The notes beneath the pieces were generated by a model. That model was not told the origin of the DNA, ran no database searches, and worked only from the letters and a program-made list of their open reading frames with translations. From Candidatus Colwelliibacteriota bacterium (GTDB taxonomy: Bacteria; Patescibacteriota; Minisyncoccia; UBA6257; Colwellbacteraceae): 54,180 nucleotides of DNA. The stretch spans positions 1 to 54,180 of the forward strand of contig JAQULQ010000002.1 in the NCBI GenBank assembly GCA_028718505.1, given 5' to 3'. Made by a program: the position numbers and the translations under genes. Positions 38,698 to 45,595 of the stretch are shown here, piece by piece; position 1 is the stretch's first letter, and the number at the start of each line of letters is the position of its first letter.

Positions 38698-39315
38698 CTG
38701 CGGCTGTTCTTTCGTCCGCGGATGGCTATCCTCCGTATGAGGCTCTCTCTTCTGCAGTAAGGTTTCGTATTCCGCCGTCAGTGCAGAGATTTTCTTGAGT
38801 CCACCGAGAATGTCATTTACTAAATCAGCTCGGCGAAGGGCAGCGGCCGGATGGTAGAGTGGCATGAGCAAGGCATTCTGCCACCAAAATATCTTGCCTT
38901 GATCGCGGGATATTTTCCCTTCAGGCAGAAAGTAGTTCATAGCATATCTGCCGAGAGCGATAATTATCTTAGGAGCAATAATATCTATCTGCTTTTCTAA
39001 ATAGGGTTTGTAGGCCCCTATCTCTTCTGGAAGCGGGTCGCGATTATTAGGTGGTCTGCGTTTAACGATGTTGGTTATATAGAACTCTTGTCTTTGGTGG
39101 TCAGCCTCCTCGATGAGTTTATCCAGAAGTTTGCCGGCTCTCCCCACGAACGGTTTTCCCTCCAGATCTTCATAAAATCCGGGAGCTTCGCCGATTAACA
39201 TAACTTCTGCGTCGGGATCTCCTTCTCCGAAAACTAAGCGGGATTCGTGCAGGGGGAGCAGTGCGTCATTGGCCATTTCTCGCAGGAGTTTTGCCAGCTC
39301 GAGCTCTTTAGTCAT
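38686..39315 (-). CDS. Type 4-like uracil-DNA glycosylase without iron-sulfur cysteines
   Basis: A 209-residue glycosylase with motif A LIGEAPGFYEDLEGKPFVG, then RAGKLLDKLI, the family block FYITNIVKRRPPNNRDP and motif B LYHPAAALR. These place it with family 4 uracil-DNA glycosylases, which excise uracil from DNA. Family 4 enzymes hold a 4Fe-4S cluster with four cysteines. At those places this protein has LLPLHESR in place of CPLHxxR, VKRRPP in place of VKCRPP, and GAYKPYL where a Cys is usual. There is no cysteine anywhere in the protein. The ATG lies seven bases from a perfect TATAAT (39322-39327). Confidence 0.88.
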   Translation of the reverse strand: MTKELELAKLLREMANDALLPLHESRLVFGEGDPDAEVMLIGEAPGFYEDLEGKPFVGRAGKLLDKLIEEADHQRQEFYITNIVKRRPPNNRDPLPEEIGAYKPYLEKQIDIIAPKIIIALGRYAMNYFLPEGKISRDQGKIFWWQNALLMPLYHPAAALRRADLVNDILGGLKKISALTAEYETLLQKREPHTEDSHPRTKEQPQLFS

Positions 39316-39321
39316 GGCTTA

Positions 39322-39348
39322 ATTATACGAATTAACCTGTGTTAAACT
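39322..39348. promoter_or_regulatory. Divergent -10 boxes for the glycosylase and Clp_N genes
   Basis: On minus, TATAAT (39327-39322) ends six bases before ATG 39315. On plus, TGTTAAACT (39340-39348, extended -10) ends six bases before ATG 39355. Both genes should make leaderless mRNAs from this 39-base gap. Confidence 0.6.
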
Positions 39349-39354
39349 AATGCT

Positions 39355-40020
39355 ATGAGCGGGGAGTTATATTTTCGTTATCCTATTCTAGATCTCACCT
39401 ATGGGCAGCGTTTTATCAGGAGAACTGGGTACACAACTCTTCATATTATTCTAGCCGTAGCGGCAGTTGTCATGCTGTTTTCAGATGTTTCTAATCTATT
39501 TTTGCTGGGCGTGCTGGCCTCCGCTTATCTGCTCTTTAGATTTGGGATAAAATTAATCAGATCAAAACCTAGGATTAGGTTTAGGGGAGGCAACCTGCTC
39601 GAATTTACTGCGCCGAGGACCAAAAAGATTATTCTAGCCGCCTATGATAGGTCTGTTTTTCTGGGGGGCAGTTTTTTGCTGTACTTGGCGCGAGAGTTAA
39701 TTGAAGAACCGATGATCATTAGAGTATTAAAAGGACTGGATGTTGGCCGGGATGAGTTCATTTCCAAGCTAGAGGCCTATCTAGCTGATGAGAGGGGTAT
39801 TAAAGAGACTAATATCTGGAGGCAGGCTAAGCTTGAAGAAGCAATGATCCAGGCGTTCATTTTGCAGGAAAGTGAGAAGTCTCCTATTTCCCCCTTTCAT
39901 CTTTTTGTAGCTCTGCCCCACACAGATAACGAGAAGGTTAGAAGGCTCTTTGTGCTTTTTGGTCTGGGCACGGACAACCTTACTCGGGCAGCTCGCTATC
40001 ATTCGCTCATCAGTGTCTAG
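39355..40020 (+). CDS. Two-span membrane protein with Clp_N-like repeats, no ATPase
   Basis: A 221-residue protein. Two hydrophobic helices at about 27-43 and 47-66 are followed by a soluble part containing two Clp N-terminal-like repeats: one around AAYDRSVFLGGSFLLYLARE and a second in SPISPFHLFVALPHTDNEKV. In ClpA/ClpC these repeats bind adaptors and substrates. In many Patescibacteria a similar membrane-plus-Clp_N part is fused to an AAA+ ATPase; here the protein stops after the repeats and the next gene is polX. It could be a substrate-docking subunit or a shortened relic. Confidence 0.65.
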   Translation: MSGELYFRYPILDLTYGQRFIRRTGYTTLHIILAVAAVVMLFSDVSNLFLLGVLASAYLLFRFGIKLIRSKPRIRFRGGNLLEFTAPRTKKIILAAYDRSVFLGGSFLLYLARELIEEPMIIRVLKGLDVGRDEFISKLEAYLADERGIKETNIWRQAKLEEAMIQAFILQESEKSPISPFHLFVALPHTDNEKVRRLFVLFGLGTDNLTRAARYHSLISV

Positions 40021-40053
40021 GGTGGAGAATAGGTAAGCATCATTAGCGTTAAA

Positions 40054-41775
40054 ATGAATAATTCAGAAGTCGCAGCCATCCTGGCTGAGATAGGAGAGTA
40101 TCTTTCTTTGCAGGATGAACCTTTCCGTCCTCGAGCTTATCGAGTGGCTTCCGTAGCTATTGAAGACTTAGATAGAGAGCTGGATGACATTTATAAGAAG
40201 GGAGGTATTAAAGCTCTGATGGAAGTGTCTGGGATAGGCCGGGCGATCGCTGAAAAAATTGAAGAACTCCTCACGACCAATAATCTTCGATATTACGAAG
40301 AGCTAAAGCGCAGTCTGCCGGTGGACCTCTCAGCACTCTCAAAGATCGAAGGTTTGGGTCCAAGAAAGATCAAAACTTTGTACGAAAAGCTGGGTATTAA
40401 AACCGTCAGCGATCTCGAAAAAGCAGCTGCATCCCGCAAGATAAGCAAACTGGCCGGGTTCGGGGTTAAATCGGAAGAAAATATTCAAAAAAGTATAGAT
40501 TTTCGCAAATCTCAAGGAAGCCGCATGGGTTTAGATATAGCTATGTCCCTAGCCGCAGTTTTGGTAGAAAGGCTCTCTGCCCTGCCGGGCGTTTCGAGAG
40601 CGGTCATAGCCGGCTCATTAAGGCGTCGGAAAGAAACGATCGGAGACTTGGACCTCTTAGCAGTTTCCCTGAACCCGGACAGGGTAATGAAGTTCTTCAC
40701 ATCTCAGCGAGAAGTAGCCCGAGTGCTGGCAAAAGGGAGCACCAAAGCCTCAGTTACTCTCAAGCAGGGCATAGATGCAGATCTAAGAGTGGTGGGGGCG
40801 GGCTCTTATGGAGCAGCTTTGGCATATTTTACGGGCAGTAAAACCCATAATATTGCCTTGAGAAAAATTGCTCAAAGCAAAGGATTAAAACTGAACGAGT
40901 ATGGTTTATATAGAGGCAGTCGGAGGATCGCCGGAAGATCGGAGGAGGAAATTTATGAGAATTTAGGGCTTCAGTATGTTGAACCGGAAATGCGTGAGGA
41001 TCGGGGAGAGATCGAACTAGCTCGACGGCACGCTCTGCCCAGATTGGTCCGTTATGGGACGCTCAAGGGAGACTTACAAATACAGACCAATTGGACGGAC
41101 GGCAAGAATTCCATATCTGAAATGGCCCAGGCGGCCCTAGCAAGAAAATTAGAATACATCGTTATTACTGACCACACACAGAATTTAAAGATGGTTCACG
41201 GCCTCGATGTTAAGAGGCTGACAGCTCAAGGTAAAGAGATAGACGCTGTCAATAAAAAGTTAAGAGGCAAGATTAAGATCCTGAGAGGCGCTGAGTGCGA
41301 TATTTTGAAAGATGGCAGTATGGACTTACCAGATAGGGCGCTGGCCGAACTGGATGTAGTCGGAGCTTCTATTCACTCTTATTTCAATCTGAACAATCAA
41401 CAGCAGACAGAGCGGGTAAAACGGGCTTTGGCCAACCCTCACGTTGATATTCTTTTTCACCCTACGGGCAGATTAATCGGCAGAAGGCCTCCGCTCGAGT
41501 TGGATATGGAGGAAATCATACGTTCTGCTCATAAAACTAAAACGATCTTAGAAGTTAATGCTTTCCCAAACAGGTTGGATCTAGGGGATGAGTATATCAG
41601 ACAGTGTGTAAAAGGAGGGGTCAAAATGTCCATTAGCTCGGATGCACATTCTGGCAAACATCTGGATTTTTTGGACTTCGGTGTGGCCCAAGCCAGAAGG
41701 GGTTGGGCACGCAGAGAGGACATTATCAACGCTTGGCCTATGAAAAAGATGCTTAGTTCTTTGAAAAAGGCTTAA
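40054..41775 (+). CDS. polX: Family X DNA polymerase with PHP domain
   Basis: A 573-residue polymerase: an 8-kDa-like helical domain (1-85), helix-hairpin-helix motifs (GIGRAIAEKI, then IEGLGPRKIKTLYEKLG), and a nucleotidyltransferase core with AGSLRRRKETIGDLDLLA carrying two catalytic Asp. The C-terminal PHP domain (about 345-570) has YIVITDHTQN, LFHPTGRLIGRR and ISSDAHSGKHLDFL. It fills short gaps in base excision repair; the PHP part can act as 3'-5' exonuclease. The first PHP motif reads DLQIQTNWTDG; the second His usually present (as in DLQVHS) is Gln, so one metal ligand may be lost. It converges with rplT, overlapping by 23 bases. Confidence 0.92.
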   Translation: MNNSEVAAILAEIGEYLSLQDEPFRPRAYRVASVAIEDLDRELDDIYKKGGIKALMEVSGIGRAIAEKIEELLTTNNLRYYEELKRSLPVDLSALSKIEGLGPRKIKTLYEKLGIKTVSDLEKAAASRKISKLAGFGVKSEENIQKSIDFRKSQGSRMGLDIAMSLAAVLVERLSALPGVSRAVIAGSLRRRKETIGDLDLLAVSLNPDRVMKFFTSQREVARVLAKGSTKASVTLKQGIDADLRVVGAGSYGAALAYFTGSKTHNIALRKIAQSKGLKLNEYGLYRGSRRIAGRSEEEIYENLGLQYVEPEMREDRGEIELARRHALPRLVRYGTLKGDLQIQTNWTDGKNSISEMAQAALARKLEYIVITDHTQNLKMVHGLDVKRLTAQGKEIDAVNKKLRGKIKILRGAECDILKDGSMDLPDRALAELDVVGASIHSYFNLNNQQQTERVKRALANPHVDILFHPTGRLIGRRPPLELDMEEIIRSAHKTKTILEVNAFPNRLDLGDEYIRQCVKGGVKMSISSDAHSGKHLDFLDFGVAQARRGWARREDIINAWPMKKMLSSLKKA

Positions 41776-42121
41776 CCGCCCCCGCCCCCTCAATAACGCG
41801 TTTAAAAGTAGCCGGCTCATTCTCAGCCAGATCAGCCAAGATTTTGCGGTCTAGTCCGATTTTTTTCTTAGCCAAGACGCTCATAAGTTGGCTGTAAGTA
41901 GTTGTATTGATTCTGGCGCCGGCATTGATCTTCGTCTGCCAGAGCTTGCGGAACTCTCTTTTTTTGACGCGTCGGTCACGGTAGGCATACGTCCCAGCCT
42001 TAAGTACTGCCTGGCGGGCAGGGCGCTCTTTAGACTTTCTGTCCCATCGATAGCCCTTAGTGCGCTTTAGGAGATTGCGTCTGGTTTTTGTGGCCTGCGG
42101 GCCTCTTTTAACTCGTGCCAT
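41753..42121 (-). CDS. rplT: 50S ribosomal protein L20
   Basis: A 122-residue protein starting MARVKRGPQATKTRRNLLKR, with KGYRWDRKSKERPARQAVLK and KAGTYAYRDRRVKKREFRKLW, the standard L20 sequence. L20 is needed early in 50S assembly and in other bacteria also represses its own operon. It is two bases after rpmI and last in infC-rpmI-rplT. The end overlaps convergent polX. Confidence 0.97.
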   Translation of the reverse strand: MARVKRGPQATKTRRNLLKRTKGYRWDRKSKERPARQAVLKAGTYAYRDRRVKKREFRKLWQTKINAGARINTTTYSQLMSVLAKKKIGLDRKILADLAENEPATFKRVIEGAGAVKPFSKN

Positions 42122-42123
42122 TT

Positions 42124-42315
42124 TTAATTAAGGTATGCATTAACATTACTCCGGTCTGCCCCGCTGATACTAGTCATACTGCGGTTGTTCTTGATCAGCT
42201 TCTGATTCTTCTTGGTTTTGGAGTGTCCTAAACCCTTCTTGCGGCGAAGAAGCTTTCCGGTCTTGGTCACTCTGACCCTTTTTGTGTAACTCTTTTTGGC
42301 CATTGCTCGGGGCAT
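42124..42315 (-). CDS. rpmI: 50S ribosomal protein L35
   Basis: A 63-residue basic protein, MPRAMAKKSYTKRVRVTKTG then KLLRRKKGLGHSKTKKNQK, the L35 pattern. The ATG at 42315 gives the usual MPxxxxKK start; 42303 is an in-frame alternative. It lies between infC and rplT with a 73-base gap from infC. Confidence 0.94.
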   Translation of the reverse strand: MPRAMAKKSYTKRVRVTKTGKLLRRKKGLGHSKTKKNQKLIKNNRSMTSISGADRSNVNAYLN

Positions 42316-42388
42316 GCTGTGAATTAAAGCAAGTGCTATTCTAATCTAAGACTATCTATCAAATCAAGCCGGCTGGACCGAAGGGGTT

Positions 42389-42916
42389 TTATTTCGGCTC
42401 TATCTGAGTGGTGAGTCCTCTGCCTCCGGGGGAGATGGTCTGCGTTTGCTTAAAGGGCGTTTCGATGCGTCCGAGAAAATCTTCTAATTTTCCGCGGGCA
42501 TAATCTCGCATGCCTTTCTCTCGTCCCCTAAGGGTCATTTGGATCTCTACTTTGTGCCCGGCTTTCAGGAACTCTTCAAGTTTCTTGAGTTTGAACAGGA
42601 GGTCATGTTCGGCTTCTCTGGGGCTGACTTGGATCCGCTTCGATTCGGGATTCTTTTGCTTCTTCTGTTTCTTAAGTTCCTTTTCTTTCTGATAACGGAA
42701 CTTGTCGTAGCTGGTGATCTTGACCACCGGCGGATCAGAGCTCTCGGTGACCATTACCAGGTCTAATCCCGCTGTGCGCGCCCGGCTTTTGGCCTCTTCT
42801 AAATTTAAAATACCGAGGTTCTCCCCGGTTTCTCCCAAAACCCTCAACCGGGGGGCCGTTATCGCATCATTAGACTTGATCCCGCCGGTTTTGTTATTTT
42901 TGTTCCAAATAGGCAA
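42389..42916 (-). CDS. infC: Translation initiation factor IF-3
   Basis: A 175-residue protein with the N-domain GENLGILNLEEAKSRARTAG, the linker-region VKITSYDKFRYQKEKELKKQ, and the C-domain IQVSPREAEHDLLFKLKKLE and VEIQMTLRGREKGM. IF-3 checks the start codon and keeps subunits apart. The start is TTG at 42916. A TTGCCA-17-TATCCT promoter places transcription at 42917, so this is a leaderless mRNA with a rare start codon. Rare infC starts are classic in E. coli (ATT), where they allow self-control by IF-3; the same logic may hold here. Confidence 0.93.
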   Translation of the reverse strand: MPIWNKNNKTGGIKSNDAITAPRLRVLGETGENLGILNLEEAKSRARTAGLDLVMVTESSDPPVVKITSYDKFRYQKEKELKKQKKQKNPESKRIQVSPREAEHDLLFKLKKLEEFLKAGHKVEIQMTLRGREKGMRDYARGKLEDFLGRIETPFKQTQTISPGGRGLTTQIEPK

Positions 42917-42923
42917 CGCCCAT

Positions 42924-42964
42924 AGGATACTTTATTGACCTAGCTTTGGCAAATTAGGTAAGCT
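42924..42964. promoter_or_regulatory. Overlapping divergent promoters of infC and the Tic20-like gene
   Basis: Minus: TTGCCA (42952-42947), 17 bases, TATCCT (42929-42924), start near 42917. Plus: TTGACC (42935-42940), 18 bases, TAAGCT (42959-42964), start near 42971. The two -35 regions interlock, so RNA polymerase can occupy only one at a time. Confidence 0.6.
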
Positions 42965-42970
42965 TACAGT

Positions 42971-43312
42971 ATGGAAAAAACAAAAAGTGATTATAGGGTT
43001 TGGGCGGTAGTCGCGTATTTTCTATTCTTCGTTCCCCTTTTGGTGGCAGAGGCAAAGAAGAATGATTTTGTGAAGTTTCACGTTCGTCAGGGCCTGGGGT
43101 TATTAATAACCTTCTTTGTTGCAAGAGTTCTGACCCTAGTTGTTCTCGTGCCCTTGTTTGCAGCAATCGGATTGCTGTCGCTAATTTTAGTACCGATCAT
43201 CAATATTCTGCTTCTGGTTGTGCTGGTCGCGGGTATTGTTAATGCCGCCAGTGGCGAAAAGAAACCCTTGCCAGTAATTGGCGAGTGGTCCGAAAAATAC
43301 TTGAAGATTTAG
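42971..43312 (+). CDS. DUF4870/Tic20-like small membrane protein
   Basis: A 113-residue protein with three hydrophobic helices at about 9-26, 42-65 and 66-90. The pattern VVAYFLFFVPLL, FVKFHVRQGLGLLITFF and IVNAASGEKKPLPVIGEW is typical of DUF4870/Tic20-like proteins (chloroplast import protein relatives of unknown bacterial role). The ATG lies exactly seven bases after a TAAGCT box. It is divergent from infC. Confidence 0.8.
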   Translation: MEKTKSDYRVWAVVAYFLFFVPLLVAEAKKNDFVKFHVRQGLGLLITFFVARVLTLVVLVPLFAAIGLLSLILVPIINILLLVVLVAGIVNAASGEKKPLPVIGEWSEKYLKI

Positions 43313-43382
43313 AGACTGAATGCGGGTTGTTATATAATAACAGCACGCATAATAGAGAGGCCAAAGCAGGAGTTCGACAGCC

Positions 43383-43805
43383 ATGAACAGTCTTCTTAAA
43401 AAATCACTTATTGTCTTGTTGCTTATCTGCGCCTTTGCGGCTGTCGCCTGGATAATAGCGATTTTGTTGCGTGGAACCCTGGCTGGCAATTCATTTAGGG
43501 ATGCAATTGGTGACTTGTCTGAGAACTCAGCCGACAACGTAGAGTGTAGAACAAGCGGAGGAGAAAAATATGGGGACACGAAGGATATAAGAGGAGACTA
43601 CACTATCGAAAGGAAGTATTTCTACAGTAAATCTCTTAGTAAATGTTTGTCTGAAACTACCGTGTCTTTTTTGGGAAGCTTGGATAGAAATACGATCGTA
43701 GATGTGGACACGGGGGAGGTGTTGGTTGTCTATGACAAGACGTGCGTGGATGCATCCTGTTTGACTCTCGATGGATACAAGACAAAAAAAGCCGAACTTG
43801 AATAG
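43383..43805 (+). CDS. Secreted or anchored cysteine-containing protein (hypothetical)
   Basis: A 140-residue protein with an N-terminal helix (8-30) that may be a signal anchor, then a soluble part with four cysteines. Its end, EVLVVYDKTCVDASCLTLDG then YKTKKAELE, resembles the end of the protein at 44043 (ICIIYDGSDICTPLDGYSDW). The two may belong to one family. A TATAAT-like box lies near 43332 and a ribosome binding site (caggag) lies 12 bases before the ATG, so it has a real leader. A strong hairpin terminator follows. Function is unknown. Confidence 0.6.
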   Translation: MNSLLKKSLIVLLLICAFAAVAWIIAILLRGTLAGNSFRDAIGDLSENSADNVECRTSGGEKYGDTKDIRGDYTIERKYFYSKSLSKCLSETTVSFLGSLDRNTIVDVDTGEVLVVYDKTCVDASCLTLDGYKTKKAELE

Positions 43806-43830
43806 TGGAGATAGAGTTCTGTATTAGAAG

Positions 43831-43863
43831 ATAAATGAACCGCCGTAAAGGCGGTTCATTTAT
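43831..43863 (+). terminator. Long hairpin terminator
   Basis: A 14-bp perfect stem, ataaatgaaccgcc (43831-43844) and ggcggttcatttat (43850-43863), with loop gtaaa. The A and T ends let it work on both strands; it separates the 43383 gene from the cassette region. Confidence 0.85.
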
Positions 43864-44042
43864 CTTGATGGAGACTACACGAGTCTTAATATTGCATGAT
43901 CTGGGGTTATTCGGCACCCAAAGATAACAAAACCCCATTCTTAAGGGTCCTAGTGTCACACGAGAGCAATGGAATCGGCCATTTATAACGAAAGAGAGCT
44001 CCGACCCACGAGGAGTCGGAGACTCTCAGTCGTGAGCGGAGC

Positions 44043-44357
44043 TCAGTGGCTAGATGGTTCGATCACCACCAACCAGTCGGAGTAGCCGTCGAGTGGCGTA
44101 CAGATGTCACTGCCGTCGTAGATGATGCAGATGTCATCTGCCTTCACCCAACGATCCCTCTCGATCTCCAAGAAACATCCCTCAGAGGTAACTTCGTAGT
44201 TCCTCTGAACGACCGCCCCGTAGTTGGAGCACCTGGCCTGATCGGAGGCCTGACTCTTGTTGTACAACAGGGTCCCGACGGCGATGACGGCAGCAACGAT
44301 GGCTGCTATCACCAGTAGGACGCCCAGCCCCTTCAGGAGATTCTTGACGAGTTCCAT
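44043..44357 (-). CDS. Cassette A protein: small anchored cysteine-containing protein (hypothetical)
   Basis: A 104-residue protein with a hydrophobic helix at about 9-32 and a soluble C-terminal part with four cysteines, including EGCFLEIERDRWVKADDICI and SDICTPLDGYSDW. The base composition is visibly more GC-rich than neighbouring genes. It is expressed from a TTGACC-17-TATGTA promoter with a leader of about 78 bases containing a long hairpin, and a purine-rich stretch before the ATG. A hairpin (ctccgac/gtcggag) follows the gene. It may be a distant relative of the 43383 protein. Function is unknown; transfer from a phage or element is likely. Confidence 0.6.
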   Translation of the reverse strand: MELVKNLLKGLGVLLVIAAIVAAVIAVGTLLYNKSQASDQARCSNYGAVVQRNYEVTSEGCFLEIERDRWVKADDICIIYDGSDICTPLDGYSDWLVVIEPSSH

Positions 44358-44441
44358 CGTCTTCCTTTCCCTCTCGCGGATTCAACCATCAAGTCTTGGT
44401 GGCTCAATCCGCGATGGGAGATAGTAAAAGAACGTGCACTG

Positions 44442-44470
44442 TACATACCACGAAATAGATAATGGGTCAA
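44442..44470 (-). promoter_or_regulatory. Cassette A promoter
   Basis: TTGACC (44470-44465), 17 bases, TATGTA (44447-44442). Start near 44435, leaving a leader of about 78 bases before ATG 44357. Confidence 0.65.
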
Positions 44471-44733
44471 TGTCGTGGATATGATACGAGAAAATTGTTT
44501 ATCCCGAGTTCGCCGAAAGGGAAATCCCTCGCTGGGTATATTTTTGAGACACCCGAGGATATCCAGAAGCTAGAAGAGATGACAAAGCCCCATTATTGGA
44601 GTCTTAGTATCACATAAAGGGATTGGAATCAGTATGTCTATAAACGAAAAGGAGCCCGCAGGTTCCTAATCGTTCCTCCCACCAACAATGTGGGTTAGAA
44701 AGTCAAGAGCCGTTGGGCTCAGCTGGGGCTGGT

Positions 44734-45126
44734 TCAGCCGCCAGATGTGTTGATGTCGATGTTGGGGATAATCGTCTCCGGTCGGAACAGGACCCGGTAG
44801 TGATAGACGTCCACTGACACCGGGTCGACCTGCTCGACGAAGTAGGTGACGTTGTCGCTCAACCCCAGGAAGTGCTTCTTGTACTCATTCGGCCCAACCT
44901 TGCACGTCACCGTCAGCTCTCCGGAGTCGTCATGGTTGCCCAGAGAGCACAGACCATCGATCTCCAGCATGTAGGTGTCGGTGATGCCGTTGTAGAACAC
45001 GATTCGCCGGTTGACCTCGAACTGGTCCGCCGCCGTCGAGATGTTCTGCGAGGCAACGTCGGCTTCGCTGCTACACGCAGCCAGAGCCAAGGCCATCAGT
45101 AGGACGAAGACCAAGAGCTTCTTCAT
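44734..45126 (-). CDS. Cassette B protein: small lipoprotein (phage-like)
   Basis: A 130-residue protein with a lipoprotein signal peptide: MKKLLVFVLLMALALAACSS gives a lipobox (ALAAC) with Cys18 as the lipid site. The mature part contains FEVNRRIVFYNGITDTYMLE, a cysteine pair (LCSL and VTCKVG), YKKHFLGLSDNVTYFVEQVD and VYHYRVLFRP. From memory this resembles small proteins carried by actinobacterial phages, but I could not check. GC content and codon choice (many GAC, ACC, GTC) differ from the core genes. It is expressed from TTGACT-17-TATATA with an 82-base leader and an aaggaaaggaag binding site. Confidence 0.65.
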   Translation of the reverse strand: MKKLLVFVLLMALALAACSSEADVASQNISTAADQFEVNRRIVFYNGITDTYMLEIDGLCSLGNHDDSGELTVTCKVGPNEYKKHFLGLSDNVTYFVEQVDPVSVDVYHYRVLFRPETIIPNIDINTSGG

Positions 45127-45214
45127 TCCGCCTTCCTTTCCTTATCGCGGATTCAACCACCAAACATTTAGTAGTTCAATTCGCGATAGGAAATATATAA
45201 AAGAACGCAGTATC

Positions 45215-45243
45215 TATATACCACAAAACAGCGAGGGAGTCAA
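45215..45243 (-). promoter_or_regulatory. Cassette B promoter
   Basis: TTGACT (45243-45238), 17 bases, TATATA (45220-45215), start near 45208. The -35 box lies only five bases past the ssrA 3' end. Confidence 0.65.
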
Positions 45244-45247
45244 TGTG

Positions 45248-45594
45248 TGGAGATGGCGGGAATCGAACCCGCGTATGAACCAGTCATGAGAGAACTTGCT
45301 ACAAGCCTAGTTCAGTCTGTTTTAGATAGTGAGCTGAAGACTGAACAAAAAACTCACTACCCGGCTAGAATTAGATTTCCACAGAATCTCCCTAACCAAG
45401 AGAATCAGCGTGAGCTCGAATTATGACACCGCTACCTCCTATCCGAGCATTCGGAGAGCGATGCAGCCCTTAAGCGTAAGCCAGGGCTGGTTGACGATTT
45501 AAGTTTGCACTTATTTCGTGGCGGGGTTATTTAAGAGATCCCCGACTCTGCTTGCGGTTCTCGCAATCAATGATCCAGCTAGCCGATCATCCCC
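45248..45594 (-). ncRNA. ssrA: tmRNA (ribosome rescue RNA)
   Basis: A 347-base RNA on the minus strand. Its 5' end ggggatg (45594-45588) pairs with catctcc near the 3' end (45255-45249) as the tRNA-like acceptor; the T arm reads gcgggttcgattcccgc. The tag frame starts at GCA (45508) after aaataagt and ends with TAA at 45470, encoding ANLNRQPALAYA. Charged with alanine, it rescues stalled ribosomes and marks the truncated protein for proteolysis. CCA is not encoded. It directly follows smpB, its protein partner, and its 3' end abuts accessory cassettes. The tag end AYA is unlike the usual LAA. Confidence 0.93.
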
Positions 45595-45595
45595 A

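Larger units (their letters stand above)
43928..44655. repeat. Diverged direct repeat marking the 3' side of two cassettes
   Basis: About 72 bases at 43928-43999 and at 44583-44655 align over most of their length. Shared blocks include ccccatt, agtatcaca/agtgtcaca, tggaatc and tataaacgaaa/tataacgaaa. Each copy lies downstream (minus-strand sense) of one accessory gene. Between the genes, 44358-44733 has no coding sequence and holds this repeat plus the cassette A promoter. Confidence 0.6.
44358..45253. repeat. Duplicated promoter-leader module of cassettes A and B
   Basis: Bases 44358-44481 and 45127-45253 align end to end as an imperfect direct repeat of about 125 bp. Shared blocks include cttcctttcc, cgcggattcaacca, aaaagaacg and gtcaatgt. 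Each contains a minus-strand promoter, a leader hairpin with 16-bp imperfect arms and a ribosome binding site. The second copy abuts the 3' end of ssrA. Confidence 0.75.

Noticed and set aside
39355-42121. Frameshifts or broken genes in the polX-rplT area
   Set aside because: Overlapping convergent ends explain the odd coordinates; both proteins are full length with intact motifs.
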